Shown: piece by piece, positions 52,396 through 61,006 of the stretch
Layout of the letters: each line of letters opens with the position of its first letter
How positions within the stretch are numbered: position 1 is the stretch's first letter
NCBI GenBank assembly: GCA_030054835.1
Contig: JASGVS010000034.1
Span: 62,001 to 126,000 of the forward strand
Source: UBA3910 sp002391465
Lineage (GTDB): Bacteria > Bacillota > Limnochordia > Darwinibacteriales > Darwinibacteriaceae
Reading direction: 5' to 3'
DNA: 64,000 nt
Translations under genes and position numbers: made by a program
The notes under the pieces: model-generated
Database searches by the model: none
What the model saw: only the letters and a program-made list of their open reading frames with translations
What the model was told of the DNA's origin: nothing

Positions 52396-52959
52396 GTGTC
52401 GGAAAAAAACAACGAGGAACGGGTGTTAGAAGAAGTTGAAGCTGAGGAAGCCGTAAATGAGCAGGAGTTGCAGTACGATGAGGGTGCTGAGGCTGCCAGC
52501 GTAGAAGAGTTGGAGAAGGAAAATATCCTGCTAAAACAGCAGATCCTGCGTCTTAAAGCAGACTTTGAGAACTTCCGTCGCCGCACCAGAGTGCAGATGG
52601 AAAGCATCGTCAATGATGCCAACGAAAAGCTTCTAATAGACATACTGCCCGTCCTGGATAATTTTGAACGGGCACTTGGGTCCCAGGGGCAGGAGAATGG
52701 TGAGGAGCAGGATCCTTTTCAGCAGGGGATGTGCATGGTGTTTGAGGGCCTGTTAGCCGCTTTGAGTCAGCACGGTTTGGAAGTAATCAGAGCGGAAGGA
52801 GAAGCCTTTGATCCCCAGTTCCACGACGCAATCTCCATGCAGGGGGACAGCGGCGGTTCCTTAAAGGTCATAAAAGCGATCCAAACTGGATATTTACTTA
52901 ACGGAAAAGTGCTGCGGCATGCAAAAGTGTTGGTAGGTCAGAACGAGGAGGAAGAATAA
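52396..52959 (+). CDS. grpE: Nucleotide exchange factor GrpE
   Basis: A 187-residue co-chaperone that releases ADP from DnaK. It has an acidic N-terminal tail (about 1-40), a long coiled coil (VEELEKENILLKQQILRLKADFEN as successive heptads, about 38-80; stated here in part) and the C-terminal beta domain (FDPQFHDAISMQ, GYLLNGKVLRHAKVLVGQ). GTG 52396 has GAGGGGG eight bases upstream; a longer frame would extend into a hairpin region. Its stop overlaps the dnaK start (TAATG). Confidence 0.95.
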   Translation: MSEKNNEERVLEEVEAEEAVNEQELQYDEGAEAASVEELEKENILLKQQILRLKADFENFRRRTRVQMESIVNDANEKLLIDILPVLDNFERALGSQGQENGEEQDPFQQGMCMVFEGLLAALSQHGLEVIRAEGEAFDPQFHDAISMQGDSGGSLKVIKAIQTGYLLNGKVLRHAKVLVGQNEEEE

Positions 52960-54797
52960 TGTCAAAAGTAATCGGTATTGACTTAGGTACTACAAACTCA
53001 GTCGTTGCAGTAATGGAAGGCGGAGAGCCGGTCATTATTCCTAACGCAGAAGGTTCGCGGACTACCCCTTCGGTTGTCGCCTTTACCAAAGACGGTGACC
53101 GTCTTGTTGGCCAGATGGCCAAACGACAGGCTGTTACCAATCCTGACCGGACGATTATGTCCATCAAGCGGCACATGGGAACTGATTATAAGGTTACTAT
53201 TGATGGTAAGGGTTGGACACCCCAGGAGATCTCCGCTATGGTTCTGCGGAAATTAAAGGAAGAGGCAGAGGCCTATTTGGGTGAAGAGGTATCCAAGGCG
53301 GTCATTACAGTCCCCGCTTACTTTACAGATGCCCAAAGGCAGGCCACTAAAGACGCAGGTACAATTGCAGGCCTAGAGGTTCTGCGGATCATTAACGAAC
53401 CCACTGCCGCTGCAGTTGCATATGGTCTGGATAAAGAGCATGAACAGACGGTACTCGTCTTTGACTTAGGCGGAGGTACCTTCGACGTTTCCATTTTGGA
53501 AATGGATGAGGGTTACGTGGGCGTTAAGGCCACCAGCGGCAACAACCGCCTGGGCGGCGATGATTTTGATGAGAGAATAACCAACTATCTGATCAGCGAG
53601 TTTAAGAAAGAAACGGGTGTTGACCTCAGCCAGGATAAAATGGCTATGCAGCGTCTGAGGGAAGCGGCAGAAAAGGCTAAAATAGAGCTTTCTGGTATAT
53701 CCCAGACCAACATCAACCTGCCCTTTATCAGCGCAACTCCCAGTGGGCCGGTCCACTTGGATATCGACCTGACCCGGGCGAAATTCAATGAGCTAACGGC
53801 AGACCTTGTGCAAAAGACACTCGAGCCTATCCGCCAGGCGCTGTCTGATGCTCAGCTCAAACCAGAAGATATCGATCGGGTTTTGTTGGTGGGCGGTTCC
53901 ACAAGGATTCCTGCGGTACAGGAAGCGATTGAGAAGTTGATGGGTAAGGAAGCGTACAAGGGCATCAACCCGGACGAGTGCGTTGCCCTCGGCGCAGCGG
54001 TTCAGGCCGGTGTATTAGCAGGCGAGTTCGATGCGGGCCAAGGTCTCGTATTGGTGGACGTAACCCCCCTGTCGCTGGGTATTGAGACACTGGGTGGAGT
54101 TATGACCACTCTGATTAAGCGTAATACGTCCATCCCCTGCAGAGAAACGCAGATTTTTACCACCGCGGCAGATAATCAGCCCGCGGTTGACATTCATGTA
54201 CTTCAGGGTGAGCGGCCTATGGCAGCGGATAACGTCACATTAGGGCGCTTTCAGCTCACTGGAATTCCGCCGGCACCCCGCGGTGTGCCCCAAATTGAGG
54301 TCACCTTTGATATTGACCGCAACGGTATTGTCAACGTGACGGCTAAAGACTTGGGCACAGGCCGTGAACAGACCATTACTGTTACCTCTTCCACTGGTTT
54401 GACTAAGGATGACATTGACCGCATGGTTGAAGAGGCAGAAAAACACGCGGAAGAAGACAAACAAAAGCGGGAAAAAATCGAGCTGCGCAACCAGGCAGAC
54501 AACTCCCTCTGGGCCGTTGACCGCACCCTAAATGAACTGGGTGATAAGGTAACTGCCGAACAGAAGGCAGAAGTGGAAAAGGCCAAAAGTGAGCTGCAGG
54601 CTGCCGTTGAGAAGGATGACACGGAGGAAATCAAGGCCAAAATGAAGGCTTTGGATGCAGTGCTGCACAAGATCTCCAGTGAACTTTATCAGCAAACGCA
54701 GCAGGCTTCTGGCCAGGCCGGTCCGGAAGCAGCTGGGCCCACAGGTGGAGGGCAGGATGAAGACATAGTGGATGCTGACTTTACGGAGGAGTCATAG
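52959..54797 (+). CDS. dnaK: Molecular chaperone DnaK (Hsp70)
   Basis: A 612-residue ATP-dependent chaperone. It has the N-terminal ATPase motifs GIDLGTTNSVVAVMEGG, FDLGGGTFDVSILE and LVGGSTRIPAVQ, the substrate-binding domain after the DVTPLSLGIETLGG linker, and a lid with a Gln/Gly/Ala-rich tail ending in an acidic EDIVDADFTEES. It lacks the ~24-residue loop of Gram-negative DnaK in the ATPase domain, as usual in Firmicutes. Overlaps grpE by one base and precedes dnaJ by 25. Confidence 0.98.
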   Translation: MSKVIGIDLGTTNSVVAVMEGGEPVIIPNAEGSRTTPSVVAFTKDGDRLVGQMAKRQAVTNPDRTIMSIKRHMGTDYKVTIDGKGWTPQEISAMVLRKLKEEAEAYLGEEVSKAVITVPAYFTDAQRQATKDAGTIAGLEVLRIINEPTAAAVAYGLDKEHEQTVLVFDLGGGTFDVSILEMDEGYVGVKATSGNNRLGGDDFDERITNYLISEFKKETGVDLSQDKMAMQRLREAAEKAKIELSGISQTNINLPFISATPSGPVHLDIDLTRAKFNELTADLVQKTLEPIRQALSDAQLKPEDIDRVLLVGGSTRIPAVQEAIEKLMGKEAYKGINPDECVALGAAVQAGVLAGEFDAGQGLVLVDVTPLSLGIETLGGVMTTLIKRNTSIPCRETQIFTTAADNQPAVDIHVLQGERPMAADNVTLGRFQLTGIPPAPRGVPQIEVTFDIDRNGIVNVTAKDLGTGREQTITVTSSTGLTKDDIDRMVEEAEKHAEEDKQKREKIELRNQADNSLWAVDRTLNELGDKVTAEQKAEVEKAKSELQAAVEKDDTEEIKAKMKALDAVLHKISSELYQQTQQASGQAGPEAAGPTGGGQDEDIVDADFTEES

Positions 54798-54822
54798 TCA
54801 GCAGGAATAGGCGGTGTAATGC

Positions 54823-55953
54823 TTGGCCAAACGAGATTATTACGATGTGTTGGGCGTTCCCAGGAATGCATCCGATGAAGAGATAAAAAAGGCGTACAGG
54901 AAATTGGCCCGGAGGCTGCATCCTGACGTTAACAAAGAGCCCGACGCAGAAGAAAAGTTCAAAGAGATCAACGAGGCTTACGCCGTGTTAGGGGACCCTG
55001 AACGCCGTCAGCAGTACGATCAGTTCGGCCACGCGGCCTTTGATCAGATGGGAAAAGGCGGGTTCGGCGGTTTTGAAGACTTTGGCGGTTTTGGTTTTGA
55101 TGATCTAGGCGATCTCTTTAGTGAGGTGTTTTTTGGCGGCTTTGGCGGTCGCCAGGCCACCCGGCCCCAAAGGGGTGCGGACCTTCGCGTTGAAGTGACA
55201 ATTGAGTTTGAAGAAGCTGCCTTTGGTACCGAAAAGGATCTGTCCGTCACCCGGACTGAAACCTGTCACCACTGCCACGGCAATCGGGCTGAACCTGGAA
55301 CACCTATTGTGACCTGTCCGGACTGCAATGGTTCGGGCCAGGTGCGTACTGTACAACAGACTCCCTTTGGCAGGATGACCAGTACCCGCACGTGCGGCCG
55401 CTGTGGGGGTGAAGGGAAGACGGTTGAAACAGCCTGTACCGTCTGTCACGGCAGTGGAACTGTTCGCAAGACAAGTCAGATCAACGTCCAGATCCCTGCA
55501 GGTATAGACAACGGCCAGGTTCTGCGCATAACCGGACGCGGCGATGTAGGTTACCGCGGAGGACCTCCGGGTGATCTTCTGGTGAGTGTACGGGTTAAAC
55601 CCCACGAGTTCTTCCGGCGGGAAGGCAGGGACATTTTCTGCGAAGTACCGATTTCCTTTGTCCAGGCCGCTTTAGGCGATGAGATCGAGGTCCAAACACT
55701 GGATGGTGCGGTTAAGATGCGTATCCCCGAAGGGACCCAGTCCGGTAGGATTTTCCGGCTGCGGAACAAGGGTATTCAGAGTTTGCGGGGCGGCGGTAGG
55801 GGCGATCAGTTGGTAGAAGTCAGAGTAGTTACGCCCCAGAAACTGACCAAACAACAGAAGGACCTGTTGCGTGAATTCGCCAAAGCGGGAGGCGCAGAGG
55901 TTCCAGATGAGAACAAGAGTTTTTTCAAGAGGGTTAAAGATGCATGGCGCTGA
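54823..55953 (+). CDS. dnaJ: Chaperone protein DnaJ (Hsp40)
   Basis: A 376-residue type I co-chaperone. The J domain has the HPD motif (LHPDVNKEPD, about 33) and is followed by a Gly/Phe-rich region (about 75-110). The zinc-finger domain has four C-x-x-C-x-G-x-G units (CHHCHGNR, CPDCNGSG, CGRCGGEG, CTVCHGSG; the first is slightly altered), then the C-terminal substrate-binding domains. The TTG start follows GGCGGTG. It ends the CIRCE-controlled block, with a terminator-like hairpin after it. Confidence 0.97.
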   Translation: MAKRDYYDVLGVPRNASDEEIKKAYRKLARRLHPDVNKEPDAEEKFKEINEAYAVLGDPERRQQYDQFGHAAFDQMGKGGFGGFEDFGGFGFDDLGDLFSEVFFGGFGGRQATRPQRGADLRVEVTIEFEEAAFGTEKDLSVTRTETCHHCHGNRAEPGTPIVTCPDCNGSGQVRTVQQTPFGRMTSTRTCGRCGGEGKTVETACTVCHGSGTVRKTSQINVQIPAGIDNGQVLRITGRGDVGYRGGPPGDLLVSVRVKPHEFFRREGRDIFCEVPISFVQAALGDEIEVQTLDGAVKMRIPEGTQSGRIFRLRNKGIQSLRGGGRGDQLVEVRVVTPQKLTKQQKDLLREFAKAGGAEVPDENKSFFKRVKDAWR

Positions 55954-55955
55954 TA

Positions 55956-55987
55956 GGCTGCCCTTTCAGGGCGGCCTTTGCTTGTTT
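55956..55987 (+). terminator. Terminator-like hairpin after dnaJ
   Basis: GGCTGCCCT (55956-55964) pairs with AGGGCGGCC (55968-55976, one G-T pair), followed by an interrupted T-tract (TTTGCTTGTTT). prmA begins 20 bases later, so it may be a partial terminator that lowers downstream expression. Confidence 0.6.
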
Positions 55988-56006
55988 AGAGAAAGGGGCT
56001 TGAGCG

Positions 56007-56924
56007 ATGAGTCGCTGGCAGGAAGTGAAAATAGTCCTAAATAGGACCGCCCTTGAAGGCGCCAATGCGGTGCTGGAACGGTGGGGTGTTACCAACTATG
56101 CAGTGGAGGATTCGGCCCTGTATGATCGGGCTCGAGATTTGGGCTGGGGGGATTATGTTCCCGAGGCGGAAGTATCCGATGAAGTAACAATTTCTTGTTA
56201 TTTGGCCCAAGAACTGAGCGGCAAGCGGTTGGCAGATCTGAAGCAGGATCTGCTGAACCTGGTTGAATACGGCTTTGACCCGGGCTCAGTCAGCCTTTCA
56301 GTTGCTTACGTGGATGAAAAGGACTGGTCTCAGGCTTGGAAGGAGCATTACAAACCCCTACGCATTGGCCGCGTTTTGATTCAACCTTCCTGGTTGGAAG
56401 TTGAACGCCGGGCAGGAGATGAAGCTGTTGTTCTCCTGGATCCGGGTATGGCCTTTGGTGCCGGTACCCATCCCACCACTGCCCTCTGCGTTGAGATATT
56501 GCAGCAGCTCAATTTGACAGATAAGCTGGTTTGGGACGTGGGCACAGGTTCGGGTATACTGGCAGTCACAGCCGCCAAACTGGGAGCTCAGGTGGAGGCG
56601 GTAGACATCGATCCGGTAGCGGTGAGGGTTGCCTGTGAAAACCGGGATATGAATGGCCTTGATTTTTCCGTTTCCCAAGGATCCATTGGGGACCTCACGG
56701 GCGAACCGGACATTATTGTGGCCAATATTGTGGCAGATGTGATCATGGACATGCTGCCCCAGGTAAGCAGTGTTTTGAAACCGGGAGGGTTTTTTATAGC
56801 CTCTGGCGTAATTGACTCAAGGGATGCTGATGTCCTACAGCGGAGTGGGGAAACTGACCTGCGTCTGCTCCGTCGTTTTCAGCGGAAAGAATGGATAGCT
56901 TACCTTTTCCAGAGGAGTGACTGA
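56007..56924 (+). CDS. prmA: Ribosomal protein L11 methyltransferase PrmA
   Basis: A 305-residue SAM-dependent enzyme that trimethylates ribosomal protein L11. It has an N-terminal substrate-recognition domain (about 1-95), the linker WSQAWKEHYKPLRIGRVLIQPSW, DPGMAFGAGTHPTTALC, the SAM motif VWDVGTGSGILAVTAAKLGA, and the catalytic loop ANIVADVI. dnaJ-prmA-rsmE-mtaB is a conserved Firmicutes order. Its 3' end overlaps rsmE by eight bases. Confidence 0.95.
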   Translation: MSRWQEVKIVLNRTALEGANAVLERWGVTNYAVEDSALYDRARDLGWGDYVPEAEVSDEVTISCYLAQELSGKRLADLKQDLLNLVEYGFDPGSVSLSVAYVDEKDWSQAWKEHYKPLRIGRVLIQPSWLEVERRAGDEAVVLLDPGMAFGAGTHPTTALCVEILQQLNLTDKLVWDVGTGSGILAVTAAKLGAQVEAVDIDPVAVRVACENRDMNGLDFSVSQGSIGDLTGEPDIIVANIVADVIMDMLPQVSSVLKPGGFFIASGVIDSRDADVLQRSGETDLRLLRRFQRKEWIAYLFQRSD

Positions 56925-57666
56925 GCTGGCTAGGTTTTTTCTAGGTCCAGGTCAACCCCGGGGAAATGATTGCGAAATCTGGGGAGACGATGCGCACCAC
57001 ATTACACGGGTGCTGCGTCTGCGGCCTGGCGATGAGATTGAATGCATAGATACAGAGGGGCTCTTGCATAAGGTGGAGATTACCGAAACAGGGGATCCGG
57101 TGCGCGGCCTTGTTAGAGAGACTGAGAGCGCTCACTATGAGCCGCCCTTGTCCATAACTTTATTCCAGGGTTTAGCCAAAGGGGATAAGATGGACTGGGT
57201 TGTGCAGAAGGCGGTTGAACTTGGCGCAGCTGAGGTAGTCCCGTTTTCATCTCGCTTTACTGTGGTGAAACTAGCTGATAAACAGAGGGAGACGCGCCGC
57301 CAACGGTGGGAGCGAATAGCAGTAGAGGCTGCCAAGCAGTGCGGCCGTACTCGTCTGCCCCAAGTGAGCCCAGTTCTTGGCTGGCAAGAGCTTGTGAGCG
57401 AGGTCAAAAGGCGGATCGGTGAAGGTGAACTTGTCCTACTTGCTTACGAAGGAGAAGAGAAGAGGACATTAAGCCGTATTACAGCGGAACCGTCTGCTGT
57501 TTCCATTGTGATCGGACCGGAAGGCGGTTTTGCTCCCGATGAGGCTGAACTGTTGGCTGAAGCAGGAGTGGAGCCCATTTCGCTCGGGCCCAGGATTCTA
57601 AGAACAGAAACGGCTGGGGTGGTAGCCCTGAGCCTGATCGGGTATAGATGGGGAGATTTGGGATGA
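56917..57666 (+). CDS. rsmE: 16S rRNA m3U1498 methyltransferase RsmE
   Basis: A 249-residue SPOUT-class methyltransferase. It has an N-terminal PUA-like domain (DDAHHITRVLRLRPGDEIEC) and a C-terminal knot with LFQGLAKGDKMDWVVQKAVELG, AAKQCGRTRLPQV, and the SAM-binding IGPEGGFAPDE and SLGPRILRTETA. GTG 56917 is the only standard start near the family N-terminus, but AGAGGA directly abuts it. A CTG at 56926 would be better spaced, so the true start is uncertain by a few residues. Confidence 0.94.
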   Translation: MTELARFFLGPGQPRGNDCEIWGDDAHHITRVLRLRPGDEIECIDTEGLLHKVEITETGDPVRGLVRETESAHYEPPLSITLFQGLAKGDKMDWVVQKAVELGAAEVVPFSSRFTVVKLADKQRETRRQRWERIAVEAAKQCGRTRLPQVSPVLGWQELVSEVKRRIGEGELVLLAYEGEEKRTLSRITAEPSAVSIVIGPEGGFAPDEAELLAEAGVEPISLGPRILRTETAGVVALSLIGYRWGDLG

Positions 57667-58994
57667 AGAATAAGCAGAAACGGCTGGGTGTGATCACCTT
57701 AGGTTGTAAGGTCAACCAGTATGATACAAACAGCGTTGTAACACAGTTCACCGAGGCGGGCTACGAGCTTGTTGATTTCCACGAGGAAGCGGATGTCTAC
57801 CTGATCAACACGTGTACCGTGACCAATTTTGGCGATCGGAAATCCCGGCAGATGATCCGCCGGGCGCATAAGCAGAACCCTGACGCCAAAGTAGTTGTCA
57901 TGGGCTGCCTGGCTCAAGTTGCACCGGAGAAGATTTCGGCCTTAGAAGGGGTTTCCCTCTTGGTGGGTACATCGTCCCGGGATAACATTGTGGAAAAGGT
58001 TGAGGCAGCGGTTGGCGCAGCCAGTTTGGTGGCGGAAATCAGGGATGTAACCGAGTTTGAAGATCTGCCTGCCCTAGATTTTTCCGGGCGCACACGGGCG
58101 GTATTGAAAATCCAGGACGGCTGCGATCAGTTCTGTACCTATTGCCGGGTCCCCTTTGCCCGGGGCCCATCCCGTAGCAGAGAACCTGAAAGTGTCTTGG
58201 AACAGGCGCGGCAGCTGGTAGACCACGGTTACAGGGAGATAGTACTCACCGGAATTCATCTCGGTCTGTATGGGCGGGATTTGGGGGACGGTGCCCCTGA
58301 CTTAGCTGAAATCGCCAAAAGGATCGCCGATCTACCGGGGCTGGTTAGACTGAGACTCAGTTCCATCGACCCATCGGAGGTGACCGATGAGCTCATTGAA
58401 CTGGTGGCAGAACACCCCGTTTTGTGCCGCCATTTCCATCTTCCCCTCCAGAGCGGCAGCGATGCAGTGCTGAAGCGCATGCGCCGCAAGTACTCCCGCA
58501 GAGAGTATCTCACGGTGGTGGAAAAGGTGCGGAGCAGGATTCCAGAGGTGGCCATCACCACCGATGTTATGGTGGGTTTTCCCGGCGAGACGGCGGTAGA
58601 TTTCCAGGACACAAGGGACTTGGTTGAAAGGGCTTCCTTCAGCAAAATGCACGTTTTCAAATATTCCCGCCGGGCAGGTACAGCAGCTGCCAGATTTCCA
58701 GAGCAGATTCCGGCCGAAGTGAAGGAAGAACGCAGTAAATGTCTAATCAAGATAGGTGAAGAGGCGGCAGAAGCTTTCCATCAGTCACTGGTAGGGCAGG
58801 AAGTGCTTGTTCTGGTGGAACAGGTGGAAGCGGGTGAGTGTGTGGGACACACTGACAATTACGTGCGGGTGAGGTTCCCAGCGGACGCAGAAGACTTGGT
58901 AGATACTTTTGTCACCGTTTCAGTTATCGCTGCCGACTCTGAAGAAGTTCGCGCTCAGCTGATCAGACAGGAAGGGGCTGAAATGGTAGAATGA
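57663..58994 (+). CDS. mtaB: tRNA N6-threonylcarbamoyladenosine (t6A37) methylthiotransferase MtaB
   Basis: A 443-residue radical SAM enzyme adding a methylthio group to t6A37 of tRNAs decoding ANN codons. The N-terminal UPF0004 domain holds cluster cysteines (TLGCKVNQYD, INTCTVTNFGDRKS, VMGCLAQ). The radical SAM motif is GCDQFCTYCRVPFARG (C-x3-C-x2-C), and a C-terminal TRAM domain is present. ATG 57663 overlaps the rsmE stop (ATGA) and has GGGGAG seven bases upstream; an ATG 15 bases earlier is less well placed. MtaB rather than MiaB is indicated by the rsmE neighbourhood and the start sequence. Confidence 0.93.
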   Translation: MKNKQKRLGVITLGCKVNQYDTNSVVTQFTEAGYELVDFHEEADVYLINTCTVTNFGDRKSRQMIRRAHKQNPDAKVVVMGCLAQVAPEKISALEGVSLLVGTSSRDNIVEKVEAAVGAASLVAEIRDVTEFEDLPALDFSGRTRAVLKIQDGCDQFCTYCRVPFARGPSRSREPESVLEQARQLVDHGYREIVLTGIHLGLYGRDLGDGAPDLAEIAKRIADLPGLVRLRLSSIDPSEVTDELIELVAEHPVLCRHFHLPLQSGSDAVLKRMRRKYSRREYLTVVEKVRSRIPEVAITTDVMVGFPGETAVDFQDTRDLVERASFSKMHVFKYSRRAGTAAARFPEQIPAEVKEERSKCLIKIGEEAAEAFHQSLVGQEVLVLVEQVEAGECVGHTDNYVRVRFPADAEDLVDTFVTVSVIAADSEEVRAQLIRQEGAEMVE

Positions 58995-59332
58995 GCGATT
59001 GCATATTCTGTAAAATCGCCAAGGGTGAAGTGCCTTCAGAGCTGCTGTTGGAAAAGGAAAACCTAGTTGCCTTCAGGGATCTCAATCCCCAAGCACCAAC
59101 GCATATACTTGTGATACCTAAAAAGCATATCGTCAGCTTAGATCAGGCCGAGGCCGAAGACCGGGATCTGTTAGGAGACCTGCTTTTGGCAGTACAGGAG
59201 ATGGCGCAGAGGGAAAATCTCGAGATGGGTTATCGGGTGGTACTCAACATCGGTACCCACGGGGGTCAGACTGTTCCCCATCTCCATTTCCACCTCTTAG
59301 GGGGAAGATCGCTGCAGTGGCCTCCAGGTTAA
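58991..59332 (+). CDS. HIT-family nucleotide hydrolase
   Basis: A 113-residue histidine-triad protein. It begins CIFCKIAKGEVPSELL, with a Cys pair as in zinc-binding Hint proteins, and carries the triad HGGQTVPHLHFHLLGG (H-x-H-x-H-x-x) near the C-terminus. Family members hydrolyse adenosine phosphoramidates; the physiological substrate is not known. Its ATG overlaps the mtaB stop, making it the last gene of the dnaJ/prmA unit. Confidence 0.94.
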   Translation: MSDCIFCKIAKGEVPSELLLEKENLVAFRDLNPQAPTHILVIPKKHIVSLDQAEAEDRDLLGDLLLAVQEMAQRENLEMGYRVVLNIGTHGGQTVPHLHFHLLGGRSLQWPPG

Positions 59333-59335
59333 ATA

Positions 59336-59364
59336 TTGACCGTGCATAAAGAATAGATTATAAT
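59336..59364 (+). promoter_or_regulatory. Sigma-A promoter of rpsU
   Basis: TTGACC (59336-59341), 17-base spacer, consensus TATAAT (59359-59364), 79 bases before the rpsU GTG. Confidence 0.9.
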
Positions 59365-59442
59365 AGGTAATGTATTATATCCCCACAGAATAATGAGATG
59401 CAAATGTTCTCAAGGCAATTAGCATTGGAAGGAGGGATATAT

Positions 59443-59619
59443 GTGGCAGAAGTAAAAGTAGGCAAAAATGAGTCCCTCGACAATGCTCTGCGCCGTTTCA
59501 AGAGGCAGATTCGCATGTCAGGAGTTTTATCAGAGGCAAGAAAACGCGAGCATTACGAAAAGCCTAGCGTTCGGAGGAAGAAGAAGTCTGAGGCGGCTCG
59601 CAAGAGAAAGTACCGTTAG
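59443..59619 (+). CDS. rpsU: 30S ribosomal protein S21
   Basis: A 58-residue, highly basic small-subunit protein. The EVKVGKNESLDNALRRFKRQ start and REHYEKPSVRRKKKSEAARK end are diagnostic. GTG 59443 is chosen since GGAAGGAGGG ends six bases upstream. An out-of-frame ATG at 59441 overlaps it and would encode only four residues. It has its own promoter and terminator. Confidence 0.97.
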   Translation: MAEVKVGKNESLDNALRRFKRQIRMSGVLSEARKREHYEKPSVRRKKKSEAARKRKYR

Positions 59620-59626
59620 GTAGTTT

Positions 59627-59658
59627 AGCTCGATGTCGCAAGATATCGGGCTTTTTTT
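59627..59658 (+). terminator. Intrinsic terminator after rpsU
   Basis: AGCTCGAT (59627-59634) pairs with ATCGGGCT (59645-59652, one G-T pair), followed by six T. Its location shows that an in-frame ATG at 59633 cannot be the nfeD start. Confidence 0.85.
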
Positions 59659-59677
59659 CAAGAAAGCGGGTGATCAC

Positions 59678-60979
59678 GTGAACCGGATTAAACGCAGTGT
59701 TGTTCTTTTGGTGTTAGCAGTCATCGTATTGACAATTCCCCAACCTGTTCTGGGAGCCAGAACAGGACCTGTGCGCGTCTATGTCTTGCCCATTCACGGG
59801 GAGATCGAGCCCGGTTTGGCGGCCTTTGTGGCTAGAGGCATTACGCTGGCAGAGCGGAACGATGGTATTGTACTGCTGGAAATCAACACTTTCGGCGGGC
59901 GCGTGGATGCCGCGACGGAGATCAAGGACATCATCGTCAGAGCAGAGGTTCCGGTTATTGCCTATGTCAGTGAGCGTGCATGGTCGGCAGGCGCCCTAAT
60001 TACACTGGCTGCACCCCAGATCGCCATGGCACCAGGCAGCAGTATTGGGGCAGCTGAACCGCGCCCACTGGAAGAAAAGAGCGTTTCAGCCCTCAGGGCA
60101 GAGTTTGAGGCAACGGCAGGAAGAAGTGGGCGAGATCCCCGGGTGGCGGCGGCAATGGTTGATGCAGATGTGGCCATCGATGGCTTAGTTGAAAAGGGTA
60201 AAATTCTCACTCTCTCTGCCGCTGATGCCCTATCATGGGGATTCAGTGATGTGACGGCAAGGAATAGGTATGAGGCCCTCGGCCACTATGGTTACGATGA
60301 ATTTGAACTCATTCACTTAGAACCCCACTGGGCTGAAAGCATTGCCCGCTTTGTGACTAACTCGACCATGAGTTCCCTCCTGCTCACCTTGGGTTTTTTA
60401 GGTTTGGTTGTAGAGATAACCACCCCTGGTTGGGGAGTGCCGGGAACGGCAGGGGTTGTGTCACTTGCACTGTTTTTTGGGGGGCGGTACATCGTGGGTT
60501 TGGCAGGATTTGAGGAGATAGCGCTCTTTGTAGTGGGAATCCTTCTTCTGCTGCTTGAGATCTTTGTTGTCCCTGGTTTTGGAGTCACAGGTGTTTTGGG
60601 TATCGTCGCCGTGATAGGGAGTATCCTGCTCGTTTTCGGCGATTTGAAATTGGCATTAATGAGCCTGGTTATCGCTCTGTCCGCCAGTATCGTGGCCTTG
60701 ATACTGCTTTGGCGTCGCTTAGGCAAGACCCGGTTATGGAAGGGTTTGGTTCTGTCCCACACGGAGTCTAAGGAGAAAGGCTATCGAGCCAGTGAGGGTA
60801 AATCCGACTTAGTGGGACGGCGGGGCAGGACGCTGACGCCCCTGCGGCCAGCAGGCACGCTGGTCATAGGGGAAGAACGCTATGACGTCATTTCAGAAGG
60901 CAGCTTTATTGAGGTTGACAGGTTGGTGGAAGTTATAGAAGTGGAAGGCTCAAAGATAGTTGTGAGGGAAATCAACTAG
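59678..60979 (+). CDS. NfeD-family membrane serine protease (long form)
   Basis: A 433-residue protein. The signal/anchor segment (about 5-27) is followed by a ClpP-like serine protease domain (about 33-220) with NTFGGRVDAATEIKDII and the probable nucleophile Ser in ERAWSAGALITLAAP. Then come four transmembrane helices (about 230-345) and a C-terminal OB-fold NfeD domain (VGRRGRTLTPLRPAGTLVIG, ending EVEGSKIVVREIN). Long NfeD proteins pair with flotillin/SPFH proteins, and floA follows directly. GTG 59678 lies downstream of the rpsU terminator with GCGGGTG upstream; longer frames pass through the terminator. Confidence 0.92.
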   Translation: MNRIKRSVVLLVLAVIVLTIPQPVLGARTGPVRVYVLPIHGEIEPGLAAFVARGITLAERNDGIVLLEINTFGGRVDAATEIKDIIVRAEVPVIAYVSERAWSAGALITLAAPQIAMAPGSSIGAAEPRPLEEKSVSALRAEFEATAGRSGRDPRVAAAMVDADVAIDGLVEKGKILTLSAADALSWGFSDVTARNRYEALGHYGYDEFELIHLEPHWAESIARFVTNSTMSSLLLTLGFLGLVVEITTPGWGVPGTAGVVSLALFFGGRYIVGLAGFEEIALFVVGILLLLLEIFVVPGFGVTGVLGIVAVIGSILLVFGDLKLALMSLVIALSASIVALILLWRRLGKTRLWKGLVLSHTESKEKGYRASEGKSDLVGRRGRTLTPLRPAGTLVIGEERYDVISEGSFIEVDRLVEVIEVEGSKIVVREIN

Positions 60980-61006
60980 GAAAAAGGCTAAAAGGAGGTT
61001 TTTTAT

